From the NCBI RefSeq assembly GCF_000402035.1, contig NC_021288.1, forward strand, positions 496,001-560,000: DNA of 64,000 bases, in the 5' to 3' direction. Under the pieces are notes generated by a model. It ran no database searches. It saw only the letters and a list, made by a program, of their open reading frames with translations, and was not told the origin of the DNA. The first letter of the stretch is position 1. Every line of letters starts with the position of its first letter. Of the stretch, positions 1-8,861 are shown in pieces. A program made the translations under genes and the position numbers. This stretch comes from Caballeronia insecticola (GTDB taxonomy: Bacteria > Pseudomonadota > Gammaproteobacteria > Burkholderiales > Burkholderiaceae).

Positions 1-1374
1 GGTCGACAGTGCGGCAGTGTGATAAGTCGGCAGCGTGATCAGATGATGGAAGATGCCCGCTTCGCGCGACGAATCGGCCTGGAACGTGCGGATCTTTTCG
101 TCGGCGAGCTTCGCCAGTTCGGTCTGGTCGTATTCCACGCTCATCAGTTGAGCACGGTCGTATGACGACACATCCTTGCCCTCGGCCTTCAGCGCGTCAT
201 ACACTTGCTGGCGGAAATTCAGCGTCCAGTTGAACGACGGGCTGTTGTTGTACACCAGCTTCGCGTTCGGGATGACCTTGCGAATCTCGCTCACCATGCC
301 GTTGATCTGCGCGATATGCGGCTTCTCGGTTTCGATCCACAGCAGGTCGGCGCCGTTTTGCAGCGCGGTGACGCAATCCAGCACGCAGCGCGCTTCGCCC
401 GTGCCGGCGCGGAACTGGAACAGATTGCTCGGCAGGCGCTTCGGGCGCAGCAACTTGCCGTCACGCTTGATGATGACGTCGCCATTGCCCAGCGCGTCTG
501 CCGACAACTCTTCGCAATCGAGGAACGAGTTGTATTGATCGCCCAGATCGCCCGGCGTGCTCGTTACGGCGATCTGCTTGGTGAGGCCCGCGCCCAGCGA
601 ATCGGTCCGCGCCACGATGATGCCGTCGTCCACGCCCAGTTCCAGGAACGCGTAGCGAATGGCGCGGATCTTCGCAAGGAAGTCCTCGTGCGGCACGGTG
701 ACCTTGCCGTCCTGATGGCCGCACTGCTTCTCGTCGGACACCTGGTTTTCGATCTGGATGCAGCACGCGCCCGCTTCGATGAACTGCTTGGCCAGCAGAT
801 ACGTTGCTTCCGCGTTGCCGAAGCCGGCATCGATGTCGGCGATGATCGGCACCACGTGGGTCACATGGTTGTCGATCTTTTCCTGAATGGCGGCTTTGGC
901 TGCGCCATCGGCCGCGTCGAGCTGACGGAACAGGCCGCCCAGTTCACGCGCGTCGGCCTGACGCAGGAACGTGTACAGCTCGCGAATCAGCGCGCTGACG
1001 GAGGTTTTTTCGTGCATCGACTGGTCCGGCAGCGGGCCGAACTCGGAGCGCAGCGCAGCCACCATCCAGCCGGACAAGTACAGATAACGGCGCTCGGTGC
1101 TGTTGAAGTGCTTCTTGATGGAGATCATCTTCTGCTGCCCGATGAAGCCGTGCCAGCAGCCGAGCGACTGCGTGTACTTGGACGGGTCGGCGTCGTAGGC
1201 AGCCATGTCGGCGCGCATGATCTTCGCCGTGTACTTGGCGATATCGAGGCCCGTCTTGAACTTGTTCTGGGCGCGCATGCGAGCGGCATATTCCGGGTTG
1301 ATGGCATTCCACGCGCTGCCGTTGTTCTCTTTCAAACCAGCAACTGCCTTGATGTCGTCTTGATATTGGGTCAT
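1..1374 (-). CDS. aceA: Isocitrate lyase, long (Pseudomonas-type) form, 3' end cut by window edge
   Basis: First enzyme of the glyoxylate bypass: splits isocitrate into glyoxylate and succinate in the cytoplasm. 458 codons are visible; the C-terminus lies beyond position 1. The start ATG at 1374 begins MTQYQDDIKAIKAVAGLKE, the usual opening of the long isocitrate lyase subfamily. The catalytic cysteine loop is present as KQCGHQDGKVTVPHEDF, and the upstream segments YTQSLGCWHGFIGQQKMIS and PIIADIDAGFGN (metal and substrate binding) are intact. The gene stands divergent from a class V aminotransferase that starts at 1777, with a palindrome between them. The family assignment is firm; the long-subfamily call rests on the N-terminal sequence and the spacing around the cysteine loop. 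Confidence 0.96.
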   Translation of the reverse strand, partial: MTQYQDDIKAVAGLKENNGSAWNAINPEYAARMRAQNKFKTGLDIAKYTAKIMRADMAAYDADPSKYTQSLGCWHGFIGQQKMISIKKHFNSTERRYLYLSGWMVAALRSEFGPLPDQSMHEKTSVSALIRELYTFLRQADARELGGLFRQLDAADGAAKAAIQEKIDNHVTHVVPIIADIDAGFGNAEATYLLAKQFIEAGACCIQIENQVSDEKQCGHQDGKVTVPHEDFLAKIRAIRYAFLELGVDDGIIVARTDSLGAGLTKQIAVTSTPGDLGDQYNSFLDCEELSADALGNGDVIIKRDGKLLRPKRLPSNLFQFRAGTGEARCVLDCVTALQNGADLLWIETEKPHIAQINGMVSEIRKVIPNAKLVYNNSPSFNWTLNFRQQVYDALKAEGKDVSSYDRAQLMSVEYDQTELAKLADEKIRTFQADSSREAGIFHHLITLPTYHTAALST

Positions 1375-1776
1375 GTGACTCTCCTGAGAGCAAAGCGCGT
1401 TTAACTAAATGGTTCAGCGTGTCGCAACGTGTGTCGAAGCGAAACTGCATGACTTAATAGTAGCCCTGTCCGACGGCTTTGCGTGAACTCTTATATAAGA
1501 CATAAGACATTATTTTCGTATATTTTTCAATGTGTTACATGACGTTTTTTGCGATGCAAAACACGGTTTCAAGCGACGAAAATCCAGCGCCGCGTAAATT
1601 CGAAGAGAATTCCGCGATGTGAAACGCCCTTTCGGTTGCTGAAGGCGGCTGCAGGCGGATCGAGCACGAACGACCCACGCAGCGATGAAGCGGGCCGATC
1701 TTGTAGGATGTCTGTTGCGACGGACCGAGAAAGCGACGTCCAACCCAACTTCATTCGTCCATCACCGGAGGCGAAC
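1375..1776. other. Divergent intergenic region between aceA and the aminotransferase gene
   Basis: About 400 bases with no convincing gene. It must hold the promoters of aceA (leftward) and probably of the aminotransferase gene (rightward). The only clear structure is the AT-rich palindrome and direct repeat at 1489-1510. Open frames here run through from the aminotransferase frame but lack a ribosome binding site upstream of 1777. Confidence 0.6.
1489..1510. promoter_or_regulatory. Palindrome plus direct repeat, candidate operator of aceA
   Basis: TCTTATATAAGA at 1489-1500 is a perfect 12-base palindrome. It overlaps a direct repeat (ATAAGACATAAGACAT) that runs to 1510. It lies about 115 bases upstream of the aceA start in otherwise GC-rich DNA. 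The position and symmetry suit a transcription factor site or an AT-rich core promoter; the protein that would bind is unknown. Confidence 0.4.
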
Positions 1777-2904
1777 GTGCCAGGATTACTTCCCGATGTC
1801 GACCGCGAGGGGCTCCTCGAATATTCGGTCGTGTACACGGACCGATCGATCAACCATATGTCGCGGCTCTTTCAGGGCGTCTTGCGCGATATCTCTGCAT
1901 CGCTCAAAAAGGTCTACAACGCGAAGTCGGCGATTGTCGTTCCCGGCAGCGGCACGTTCGGCATGGAAGCCGTCGCCCGGCAGTTCGCGACCAACAAGAA
2001 GTGTCTGGTCATCCGCAACGGCTGGTTCAGCTTCCGCTGGTCGCAGATTTTCGACATGGGCGGCATTCCGTCCGAATCGACCGTACTGAAGGCGCGTCCG
2101 GTCGAACAAGGGCGGCAGGCCGCATACGCGCCGCCTCCGATCGACGAAGTGGTCGCCGCGATCAAGGAACACCGGCCCGATCTGGTGTTTGCGCCGCATG
2201 TCGAAACGGCGTCCGGAATGATGTTGCCCGATGCCTATTTGCGCGCGGTGTCCGACGCGGTTCATGACGTCGGCGGCATGTTCGTGCTGGACTGCATCGC
2301 CTCCGGTGCGATCTGGGTGGATATGCAGGCGAGCGGCGTCGATATTCTGATCAGCGCGCCGCAAAAAGGATGGAGCGCGCCGCCTTGCTGCGGACTGGTC
2401 ATGCTGAGCCCGCTCGCCCGCGAAAGAATCGACTCGACTACCAGCACGAGTTTCGCCTGCGACCTTCGCAAATGGCTGCAGATCATGGAGGCTTACGAAG
2501 GCGGTGGATTCGCCTATCACGCGACGATGCCCACGGACAGCCTCGCCACCCTGCGCGACGTCATGAAGGAAACGGAAGCGTACGGCCTCGACAAAGTGAG
2601 AGCGGAGCAGCTCGAACTCGGCAAACGCATTCGCTCGCTTCTCACCAATGCGGGCTTCAAGAGCGTGGCGGCGGAAGGCTTTCAGTCGTCGGGCGTCGTG
2701 GTCTGCTACACGGACGACGACGGCATCCGATCCGGCAAGAAATTCGCCGACGCCGGCGTGCAGACCGCGGCCGGCGTTCCGCTTCAGTGCGACGAGCCTG
2801 AAGACTTCAAGACCTTCCGCATCGGCTTGTTCGGGCTGGACAAACTGCATGATGTCGAAGGCGCGGTCGCGAGGTTTGCCAAGGCGCTGAATAGTTTTGC
2901 CTGA
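1777..2904 (+). CDS. PLP-dependent class V aminotransferase (alanine/serine-glyoxylate type)
   Basis: A 375-residue cytoplasmic aminotransferase of fold type I, class V. The pyridoxal phosphate lysine is in ISAPQKGWSAPPCC, and the preceding VLDCIASGAIWVDMQ holds the cofactor-ring aspartate. PGSGTFGMEAVARQF is the phosphate-binding loop. Family members move the amino group of alanine, serine or a related donor to glyoxylate or pyruvate; the exact substrates cannot be read from the sequence. The frame is open from 1549, but GGAGG at 1767-1771 sits five bases before the GTG at 1777, so the start is placed there. The gene is divergent from isocitrate lyase, whose product glyoxylate is the usual acceptor of this family, which makes an alanine- or serine-glyoxylate role plausible. 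Confidence 0.85.
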   Translation: MPGLLPDVDREGLLEYSVVYTDRSINHMSRLFQGVLRDISASLKKVYNAKSAIVVPGSGTFGMEAVARQFATNKKCLVIRNGWFSFRWSQIFDMGGIPSESTVLKARPVEQGRQAAYAPPPIDEVVAAIKEHRPDLVFAPHVETASGMMLPDAYLRAVSDAVHDVGGMFVLDCIASGAIWVDMQASGVDILISAPQKGWSAPPCCGLVMLSPLARERIDSTTSTSFACDLRKWLQIMEAYEGGGFAYHATMPTDSLATLRDVMKETEAYGLDKVRAEQLELGKRIRSLLTNAGFKSVAAEGFQSSGVVVCYTDDDGIRSGKKFADAGVQTAAGVPLQCDEPEDFKTFRIGLFGLDKLHDVEGAVARFAKALNSFA

Positions 2905-3006
2905 AGCGTTTTACCGAGCATTCGTGCGTGGCTCGGCTGTGCAACCGCATCGGCAGCGCCCTGTTTCCGGCGCGGTTTGCAATACGGCCGAACCTGCCGC
3001 ACCGTC

Positions 3007-3567
3007 TCAGAGAAGCTCGCGAATCAGCGTCTGCGCCTGCGGCCACTCGCCATAACCCGATGCCGGGTTCAAATGCCCTGCCTCGCCGAGATCGACGAGG
3101 CGGCTCCCCCAATCCGCTGCCATGCCTGCGACGCGTTCAAACGCCGCGAGCGGATCATTGCGGCTGGCCGCGACGATACTCCTGAACGGCAGCGGCTTGC
3201 GCGGAATCGGCAGCCAGCCGTGTTCTTCGAGCGTGTCGAGCGTCGGATACTCGGCGGGCATCGGTGCTTCGAGGTCCGCCGGTGCGGCGAGCAATGCGCC
3301 GTGAATCGGAGCGTCGTGGCGTTGTGCCCAATGCACCGTGATCATCACGCCGGCGCTGTGAGCCACGAGGATGATCGGGCCATCGATCTTCGCGATGGTC
3401 TCGGCAAGCGCGGCGACGCGTGCCGCGCAACTGAGCTTGTCGTGTTCCAGAGGCGGCACCGATGCCGTCTTTGCATAACGCGCCTGCAGCAAGGTCTGCC
3501 AGTGATCGGCAACATGCCCGCGCAAGCCGGGCACGATAAGAACGGTAGGCGTGGCTTCAGATGTCAC
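3007..3567 (-). CDS. RBBP9/YdeN-family alpha/beta hydrolase
   Basis: A 186-residue small serine hydrolase. The N-terminal strand-turn is VLIVPGLRGHVADHWQTLL, typical of the RBBP9/YdeN family. The nucleophile serine is in LVAHSAGV, the acid in SRNDPLAAFERV, and the histidine in DLGEAGHLNPASGYGEW. No signal peptide is seen, so it should be cytoplasmic. Family members are esterases or serine hydrolases of poorly known substrate. The gene stands alone, convergent with the aminotransferase gene (gap about 100 bases) and 90 bases downstream of the BON protein gene. No substrate is assigned. Confidence 0.85.
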   Translation of the reverse strand: MTSEATPTVLIVPGLRGHVADHWQTLLQARYAKTASVPPLEHDKLSCAARVAALAETIAKIDGPIILVAHSAGVMITVHWAQRHDAPIHGALLAAPADLEAPMPAEYPTLDTLEEHGWLPIPRKPLPFRSIVAASRNDPLAAFERVAGMAADWGSRLVDLGEAGHLNPASGYGEWPQAQTLIRELL

Positions 3568-3657
3568 GATACGAATTCCTGAGCTTGAGTACGAGCTAAT
3601 ATCGCGCTGCCCACATCGTTCACAACACGGTGCAAGATGACGGTCGGCGCGCCGCGA

Positions 3658-4026
3658 TCACATGCCGCCCAACGGCTTTTCCACGGTCAATCCGTTGATG
3701 ACCGACGTCACGCCCGGAACGCCCTTCGTGATGTCCCCGACCTTGTCCACCTGAGACGCATCGGTGACCGTTCCAGTCAGCTTCACCGCGCCGTCTTTGG
3801 CGACCACGCTGATATTTCCCGCATTGATCTCCTTATGCTTCGCGATGGCGCCATACACTTGCCGGCGCAGCGCGCGATTCGCCTTTCTTCCCGTGACGGG
3901 CGCCGCCGGACTCGATGCCGCCATCGCGGAGGCGCTGGCCGGCTCGCTCGTTTGCGACCACACGTCGAAGCACGTAACGGCGCACAGCGCCGCCACAGCC
4001 ACACTGAATGCATGAATGCGCTTCAT
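3658..4026 (-). CDS. Periplasmic BON-domain protein
   Basis: A 122-residue exported protein. The first 25 residues (MKRIHAFSVAVAALCAV...) form a signal peptide, followed by an Ala/Ser/Pro-rich linker and one BON domain at about residues 50-118 (LRRQVYGAIAKHK, then GAVKLTGTVTDASQVDK and VPGVTSVINGLTV). BON domains bind phospholipid or other envelope components, and single-domain forms resemble parts of OsmY. It lies 27 bases downstream of the porin gene on the same strand and could be co-transcribed with it. Its exact role is unknown. Confidence 0.85.
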   Translation of the reverse strand: MKRIHAFSVAVAALCAVTCFDVWSQTSEPASASAMAASSPAAPVTGRKANRALRRQVYGAIAKHKEINAGNISVVAKDGAVKLTGTVTDASQVDKVGDITKGVPGVTSVINGLTVEKPLGGM

Positions 4027-4053
4027 TGATTACTCCAGTCTTGAATAACGAAC

Positions 4054-5211
4054 TCAGAAGTTGTGGCGGATGCCGACCATGGCCGCTGTCGTCGACACAC
4101 CCGGCGCGACCGGAGCCCCGTAGATGATCGTCTGATTCATCGTTCCCTTGTTGTCCACATACCCGACCTGCGCATAAGCCCTCGTTCTCGGCGACACGTT
4201 GTACTCGGCGCCCAGCGAGACTTCGCTCGAATGATTCGCCGAATGGTTACGGTCCTTCAGGTAGTAATAGCCCGACGTGATCTTGAAGCGCGAATTGAAC
4301 TGATAGCCGAGGCCGCCCGATATCATTTCGAAGTCCGCGGCCTGCGTGTTCGCCGGGTTCTTGCCCACGCCGTAAGAGCCGGAGATCGAGAATCCGGCGA
4401 TCGTGTACATCGCGCCGAAATAATAGAAGCGATTATTGGCGAGACCCGTTGCGGGTGCAGCCGGCGCTGCCGGGTAAGTCAGCGGATACGGATTGGTGTC
4501 GTGTCCGTTGTAGTACACGGCCGCGAGATTCAGGCCGTAGTTCGAATACTTGAGCACCGCCGATTCGCGCGTGCCGCCCTGCGTCTGACCCGCCACGCCG
4601 CCCGGCGCGAACTCGAGCGCGATCGAGGCGCCATAGAATTTCGGCGAGTTGTAGACCAGCGCGTTACTGTCGTAAAGCGCGCCGATCGGAGCGTTCGTGC
4701 TCGTGCCGGGCCAGCCGGCCGCCTGATTGATGCCGAGCCACGCAGTCAGAATACTGCCGAAATACTGCGCGCCGCGCACATCGGTTTCCGACATCGCGTA
4801 GATCATCGGGATGATCTGGCGGCCCGCGTCGAAGGTGCCGAACGGCGTCGATGCGCCTATCGTCGCGAACTGGTTGAACATCGCGACCTGGCCCGGCGTG
4901 TCGGACAGACCGAACCGGCCGCTCGACGTGTTGAATGCGCCCTGCAATTTGAAGTTGATCTTGTAGCCGCCGCCGATATCTTCACTTCCCTTCAAGCCCC
5001 AGAAGCTCGAATAGATGCCGCCGTCCTTGAGCTGATAGACGTGCCCCTGATTGGGAGCGGTCGGCTGGAATGTTGCAGCCGATGTGCTTTGATACAGCAG
5101 TCCGCTGTCAAGTACGCCATAAATCGTGACCGACGATTGAGCATGGGCGGCGGTGGCGAACATCACGAGCGCCGCGGCGCTGCTCATCTTCAGCTTCACG
5201 GTCAAATTCAT
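4054..5211 (-). CDS. Gram-negative general porin (Burkholderia OmpC type)
   Basis: A 385-residue outer-membrane porin. A signal peptide ends at ATAAHAQSS and is followed by SVTIYGVLDSGLLYQS, the standard first strand of betaproteobacterial porins. The sequence continues as amphipathic strands (SSFWGLKGSEDIGGGYKINF, LEYNVSPRTRAYAQVGYVD-like segments) and ends in VGIRHNF with a C-terminal phenylalanine, the Bam recognition signal. It forms a 16-stranded trimeric pore for small solutes. It is the penultimate gene of a same-strand series that starts with an MFS transporter at 10178, so it may serve uptake of that pathway's substrate. Confidence 0.95.
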   Translation of the reverse strand: MNLTVKLKMSSAAALVMFATAAHAQSSVTIYGVLDSGLLYQSTSAATFQPTAPNQGHVYQLKDGGIYSSFWGLKGSEDIGGGYKINFKLQGAFNTSSGRFGLSDTPGQVAMFNQFATIGASTPFGTFDAGRQIIPMIYAMSETDVRGAQYFGSILTAWLGINQAAGWPGTSTNAPIGALYDSNALVYNSPKFYGASIALEFAPGGVAGQTQGGTRESAVLKYSNYGLNLAAVYYNGHDTNPYPLTYPAAPAAPATGLANNRFYYFGAMYTIAGFSISGSYGVGKNPANTQAADFEMISGGLGYQFNSRFKITSGYYYLKDRNHSANHSSEVSLGAEYNVSPRTRAYAQVGYVDNKGTMNQTIIYGAPVAPGVSTTAAMVGIRHNF

Positions 5212-5284
5212 TCTGTCTCCTGCGGATGGTCGGTTTATGAGTATTGGATGAATCAGACTGCGCGCTTGCCGAAGCGGCGATGTA

Positions 5285-6913
5285 TCAGGCCGACACGTAG
5301 TAGTTCGCGTACCGCTCCCGCAACTGGTGCTTGAGCACCTTGCCGGTCGCCCCGAGCGGGACCGAATCGACGAAGATCACGGCGTCCGGCTTCCACCATT
5401 TCGCGATCTTGTCGTCGAAGAAAGCGAGCAGTTCATCGCCGGTGAGCGTGCTGCCGGGCCGCGTCGAGATCAGCAGCAACGGCCGCTCGTCCCACTTCGG
5501 ATGCCGTGCGGCGATACAGACCGCCATCGCGACGTGCGGATGAAGACAGGCGGCGTTTTCGATATCGACTGAGCTGATCCATTCGCCCCCGGACTTGATG
5601 ACGTCCTTGCTGCGATCCGTTATCTGCATGAAGCCGTCGGAATCGATCTTCGCGACGTCGCCGGTCGGGAACCATCCGTCGCGCAGTGGCGGCGCATCGT
5701 CGCCGCCGAAATACTGCCGCGTGACCCAGTGACCGCGCACGAACAGGTCGCCGGTTGCGTGGCCGTCCCAAGGCAGTTCTTCGCCGTCCGGACCTGCGAT
5801 CTTCATGTCGATGCCGAACACCGAGCGGCCTTGCTTGGCCTGCAACGCGTAGCGCGCGTGGCAGGCCAGCGTCGTCTGATGCATCTTGAAGCTGCACACC
5901 GTGCCCACCGGGCTCAACTCCGTCATGCCCCACGCATGCAGCACGTCGACGTGATATCGCTCCTGAAACTCGACGGTCATCGCCGTCGGACAGGGCGCGC
6001 CGCCGATCAATGTGCGCCGCATCGACGAAAACGATCCGCCCTGTTCGGCCACATGCGACAACAACCCTTGCCACACGGTCGGGACACCGGCCGACAGCGT
6101 GACCTGTTCCGTTTCGATCAGTCGATAGAGCGACTTGCCGTCGAGCGCCGGTCCCGGAAGCACGAGTTTCGCGCCGACCATGCAGGCGATATACGGCAGC
6201 CCCCACGCGTTCACATGAAACATCGGCACGACGGGAAGGATCACATCGCGCGCGGAGCAGTTGAGCGAGTCGGGCAATGCTGCGGCATAGGTGTGCAGCA
6301 CGGTCGAGCGATGGCTGTAGAGCACGCCTTTCGGATTGCCGGTGGTGCCGGACGTGTAGCACAGCGACGACGCACTGTTCTCATCGAGCAGCGGCCATTC
6401 GAATGCATCGCCATGAAGGTCGATCAGGTCTTCGTAGCACATCAACGTGCTCGAATGACTGAAGGCTTGCGGCATGTTCGCGCGATCCGTCATCGCTACG
6501 AAAACTTTGGGGCTGGTCACGCGCGCGGCGATACGCTCGATCAACGGCAGGAACGTCATATCGAAGAACACGACACGATCTTCCGCATGCTCAATGATGT
6601 AGGACAGCTGATCGATATGAAGCCGCGGATTGAGCGTATGCAACACGGCGCCGGACCCCGACACGGCGAAGTACAACTCCATGTGCCGATAGCCGTTCCA
6701 CGCCAGCGTGCCGACCCGTTCGCCCGGCGCGATGCCGAGCGACGCAAGGACGTTCGCCATGCGGCGCGCGCGTTGCGCGAGATCGCGATAGCGATACCGG
6801 TGAACGTCGCCTTCGACGCGGCAGGAGACGATCTCCTGTTCGCCATGGTGACGTTCGGCGTGCATGAGCAGCGAAGCCACGAGTAGCGGTTGCTGCATCA
6901 TCAGTCCCTGCAT
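5285..6913 (-). CDS. AMP-binding acyl-CoA ligase (AlkK-like, medium/long chain)
   Basis: A 542-residue acyl-CoA synthetase of the ANL superfamily, converting a carboxylic acid, ATP and CoA to acyl-CoA. The P-loop motif [19 protein letters not shown] is intact; further motifs are [13 protein letters not shown], the hinge region [20 protein letters not shown] and the C-terminal catalytic lysine in [15 protein letters not shown]. The N-terminus [20 protein letters not shown] resembles AlkK-type medium-chain enzymes. The frame extends to 7222, but GAGGAG lies just upstream of the ATG at 6913 and the longer form would overlap the dioxygenase gene, so 6913 is chosen. It sits 46 bases after the dioxygenase gene in the catabolic operon. 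The acid activated is unknown. Confidence 0.9.
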   Translation of the reverse strand: MQGLMMQQPLLVASLLMHAERHHGEQEIVSCRVEGDVHRYRYRDLAQRARRMANVLASLGIAPGERVGTLAWNGYRHMELYFAVSGSGAVLHTLNPRLHIDQLSYIIEHAEDRVVFFDMTFLPLIERIAARVTSPKVFVAMTDRANMPQAFSHSSTLMCYEDLIDLHGDAFEWPLLDENSASSLCYTSGTTGNPKGVLYSHRSTVLHTYAAALPDSLNCSARDVILPVVPMFHVNAWGLPYIACMVGAKLVLPGPALDGKSLYRLIETEQVTLSAGVPTVWQGLLSHVAEQGGSFSSMRRTLIGGAPCPTAMTVEFQERYHVDVLHAWGMTELSPVGTVCSFKMHQTTLACHARYALQAKQGRSVFGIDMKIAGPDGEELPWDGHATGDLFVRGHWVTRQYFGGDDAPPLRDGWFPTGDVAKIDSDGFMQITDRSKDVIKSGGEWISSVDIENAACLHPHVAMAVCIAARHPKWDERPLLLISTRPGSTLTGDELLAFFDDKIAKWWKPDAVIFVDSVPLGATGKVLKHQLRERYANYYVSA

Positions 6914-6959
6914 CCCTCTTCTCCTCGAATATGTGTACGGCACGGTACTTTCAGTACCT

Positions 6960-7808
6960 TCAATACCATCTGTCGCCGACGATTCCCGCGCGCTCCATCT
7001 TGCGATGGCACGGTGCGTAATCCATGACCGCGTAATGCTGAGTGCTGCGGTTGTCCCAGATCGCGATGCTGTTCGGCTTCCAGCGCCAGCGCACCTGATA
7101 CTCGGGGATATAGGCCTGACTGATGAGATAGCGCAGCAACTCGCCCGCGCCCGGATTGGCATCCTGTCCGAAGCGCACGCGGCCCGGCGTGTGATAGTTG
7201 CTGAAGTGCGTCGTGAATGCATTCACGAACAACACGTTCTCGCCGGTCTCGGGATGCGTGCGCACCACGGGATGTTCCGCATCCGGATACTGCGCTCGCA
7301 GTGCGAGACGTTTCTCGATGGGCATGGCCGCACCGAAGCTCGCCTCGATGCTATGACGCGCGCGCAGATCGGCGATCTGTTCCTTCACGTGCGCCGGGAG
7401 GTTCTCGTAGGCCAGCACCATGTTGGCCCACATCGTGTCGCCGCCGACCGGGGGACACTCCACGCAGCGCAACACAGCGCCGAACGGCGGCGCATCGCGC
7501 CACGTTGCATCCGCGTGCCATGCGTTTTCGTAGCGATCGTTGGGCTGCTCCGGCGACTTGTAGATGCGCACGAGACCCGGATGCTCGGGGTCGCTGCCCG
7601 CAACCGGATGATCTTCGAGTTCGCCGAAGCGGCGCGCAAAGGCCACGTGCTCGGCGCGCGTGATGGTCTGATCGCGCAGGAACAGCACGCGATGCTTCAG
7701 CAGCGCGCCCCGCATGTCGGCGAACAGGCTGTCGTCGTGAATGGCATCGGCGAGGTTGACGCCCAGCACTTCGGCGCCGATCGCGCAGGTCAGTGGTTCG
7801 ACTCGCAT
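6960..7808 (-). CDS. TauD/TfdA-family 2-oxoglutarate-dependent dioxygenase
   Basis: A 282-residue Fe(II)/2-oxoglutarate oxygenase. The iron ligands are visible as the HxD pair in NAWHADATWRDAPPF and the distal histidine in NRSTQHYAVMDY; the 2-oxoglutarate-binding arginine is in the closing HRKMERAGIVGD. Family members hydroxylate sulfonates, aryloxyalkanoates, betaines and similar small acids, often to release a leaving group. The start at 7808 follows GAGGAG and replaces a longer open frame starting at 7898. Ten bases separate it from the upstream quinone oxidoreductase gene, so they are surely co-transcribed. The substrate is not predictable from sequence alone. Confidence 0.9.
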   Translation of the reverse strand: MRVEPLTCAIGAEVLGVNLADAIHDDSLFADMRGALLKHRVLFLRDQTITRAEHVAFARRFGELEDHPVAGSDPEHPGLVRIYKSPEQPNDRYENAWHADATWRDAPPFGAVLRCVECPPVGGDTMWANMVLAYENLPAHVKEQIADLRARHSIEASFGAAMPIEKRLALRAQYPDAEHPVVRTHPETGENVLFVNAFTTHFSNYHTPGRVRFGQDANPGAGELLRYLISQAYIPEYQVRWRWKPNSIAIWDNRSTQHYAVMDYAPCHRKMERAGIVGDRWY

Positions 7809-7818
7809 GACGTGCTCC

Positions 7819-8799
7819 TCAGATGACGAAGACGGACGAACCCGTCGTCTGGCGGGATTCGAGCGCGCGGTGCGCCTGCGCCGCATCTTCAAGCGCATAA
7901 CGCTGATTGAGTTCGATCCTGATGCGGCCCGCCGCGATGTGTCCGAAAATTTCGGCGGCGAGCGCGTTCTTCTCGGCCGGATCGGTGATGTAGTCGGCGA
8001 GTGCCGGGCGCGTCATAAAGAGCGAACCCTTCATCGCCAGAATCTGCGGATTGAACGGCGGGATCGGACCCGAGGCCGTGCCGACGCAGACCATCAGGCC
8101 GCGGCGCTTCAGCGAATCGAGCGAGCCCTCGAAGGTGTTCTTGCCGACGCTGTCGAACACCACGTGAACGCCTGCGCCATCCGTCAGTTCGCGCACGCGT
8201 TTCGCGACGTCTTCATGGCTGTAGTCGATCACGTGATCGCAACCATGCGCGCGCGCGACCTCGGCCTTCGCTGCGGACGACACGGTGCCGATCACGGTGA
8301 GCCCGAGCAGCTTCGCCCATTGCGACACGATCAACCCGACGCCGCCTGCCGCCGCATGCAGGAGGATGATGTCGCCCGCCTTGAAGTCGTAGATGCGGCG
8401 CATCAGATAAGCCGCCGTCAGTCCGCGCATGGTCATGCCCGCGGCGGTTTCGCAGGAGATCGACGCAGGCAGTCTGATCAGCGGCGCAGCAGGAATCAGA
8501 CGTTCGGTACTGTACGCGCCGAGCGTGTTGATGAAGCCGGTGTAGGTGACGCGATCGCCCGGCGCGACGTTCGTCACGTCCTTGCCCACGGCTTCGACCA
8601 CGCCCGCGGCCTCCACGCCCATGCCGGCGGGCAGCGGCACCGGATAGAGGCCGCTGCGGAAGTACGTGTCGGCGAAATTCAGGCCCACGGCTTCATGGCG
8701 CAGGCGGACCTGTCCGGGGCCGGGATCGCCCACTTCGACGTCCTCGTAACGCAGGACTTCGGGTCCGCCGGTTTCATGGAAGCGTACGGCTTTTGCCAT
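7819..8799 (-). CDS. NADPH:quinone oxidoreductase, zeta-crystallin-like MDR family
   Basis: A 326-residue medium-chain dehydrogenase/reductase of the quinone oxidoreductase type. It opens MAKAVRFHETGGPEVLRYEDVEV, has RLRHEAVGLNFADTYFRSGLYP (the zinc-free active-site region) and the NADPH-binding motif LLHAAAGGVGLIVSQWAKLLG. The end, ALEDAAQAHRALESRQTTGSSVFVI, is typical of QorA. It would reduce quinones or enones with NADPH in the cytoplasm. It is the second gene of the operon that starts with the MFS transporter, 62 bases after that gene. Confidence 0.92.
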   Translation of the reverse strand: MAKAVRFHETGGPEVLRYEDVEVGDPGPGQVRLRHEAVGLNFADTYFRSGLYPVPLPAGMGVEAAGVVEAVGKDVTNVAPGDRVTYTGFINTLGAYSTERLIPAAPLIRLPASISCETAAGMTMRGLTAAYLMRRIYDFKAGDIILLHAAAGGVGLIVSQWAKLLGLTVIGTVSSAAKAEVARAHGCDHVIDYSHEDVAKRVRELTDGAGVHVVFDSVGKNTFEGSLDSLKRRGLMVCVGTASGPIPPFNPQILAMKGSLFMTRPALADYITDPAEKNALAAEIFGHIAAGRIRIELNQRYALEDAAQAHRALESRQTTGSSVFVI

Positions 8800-8861
8800 T
8801 TCAATCTCCTATCCGTTATTCAAACTGCAAAATCGATATCGTCTGCGGCGAAGCGAGGCGC

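Noticed and set aside
205..1404. 399-codon plus-strand open frame opposite aceA
   Set aside because: It mirrors the isocitrate lyase codons and has no ribosome binding site; the minus-strand gene has all catalytic motifs.
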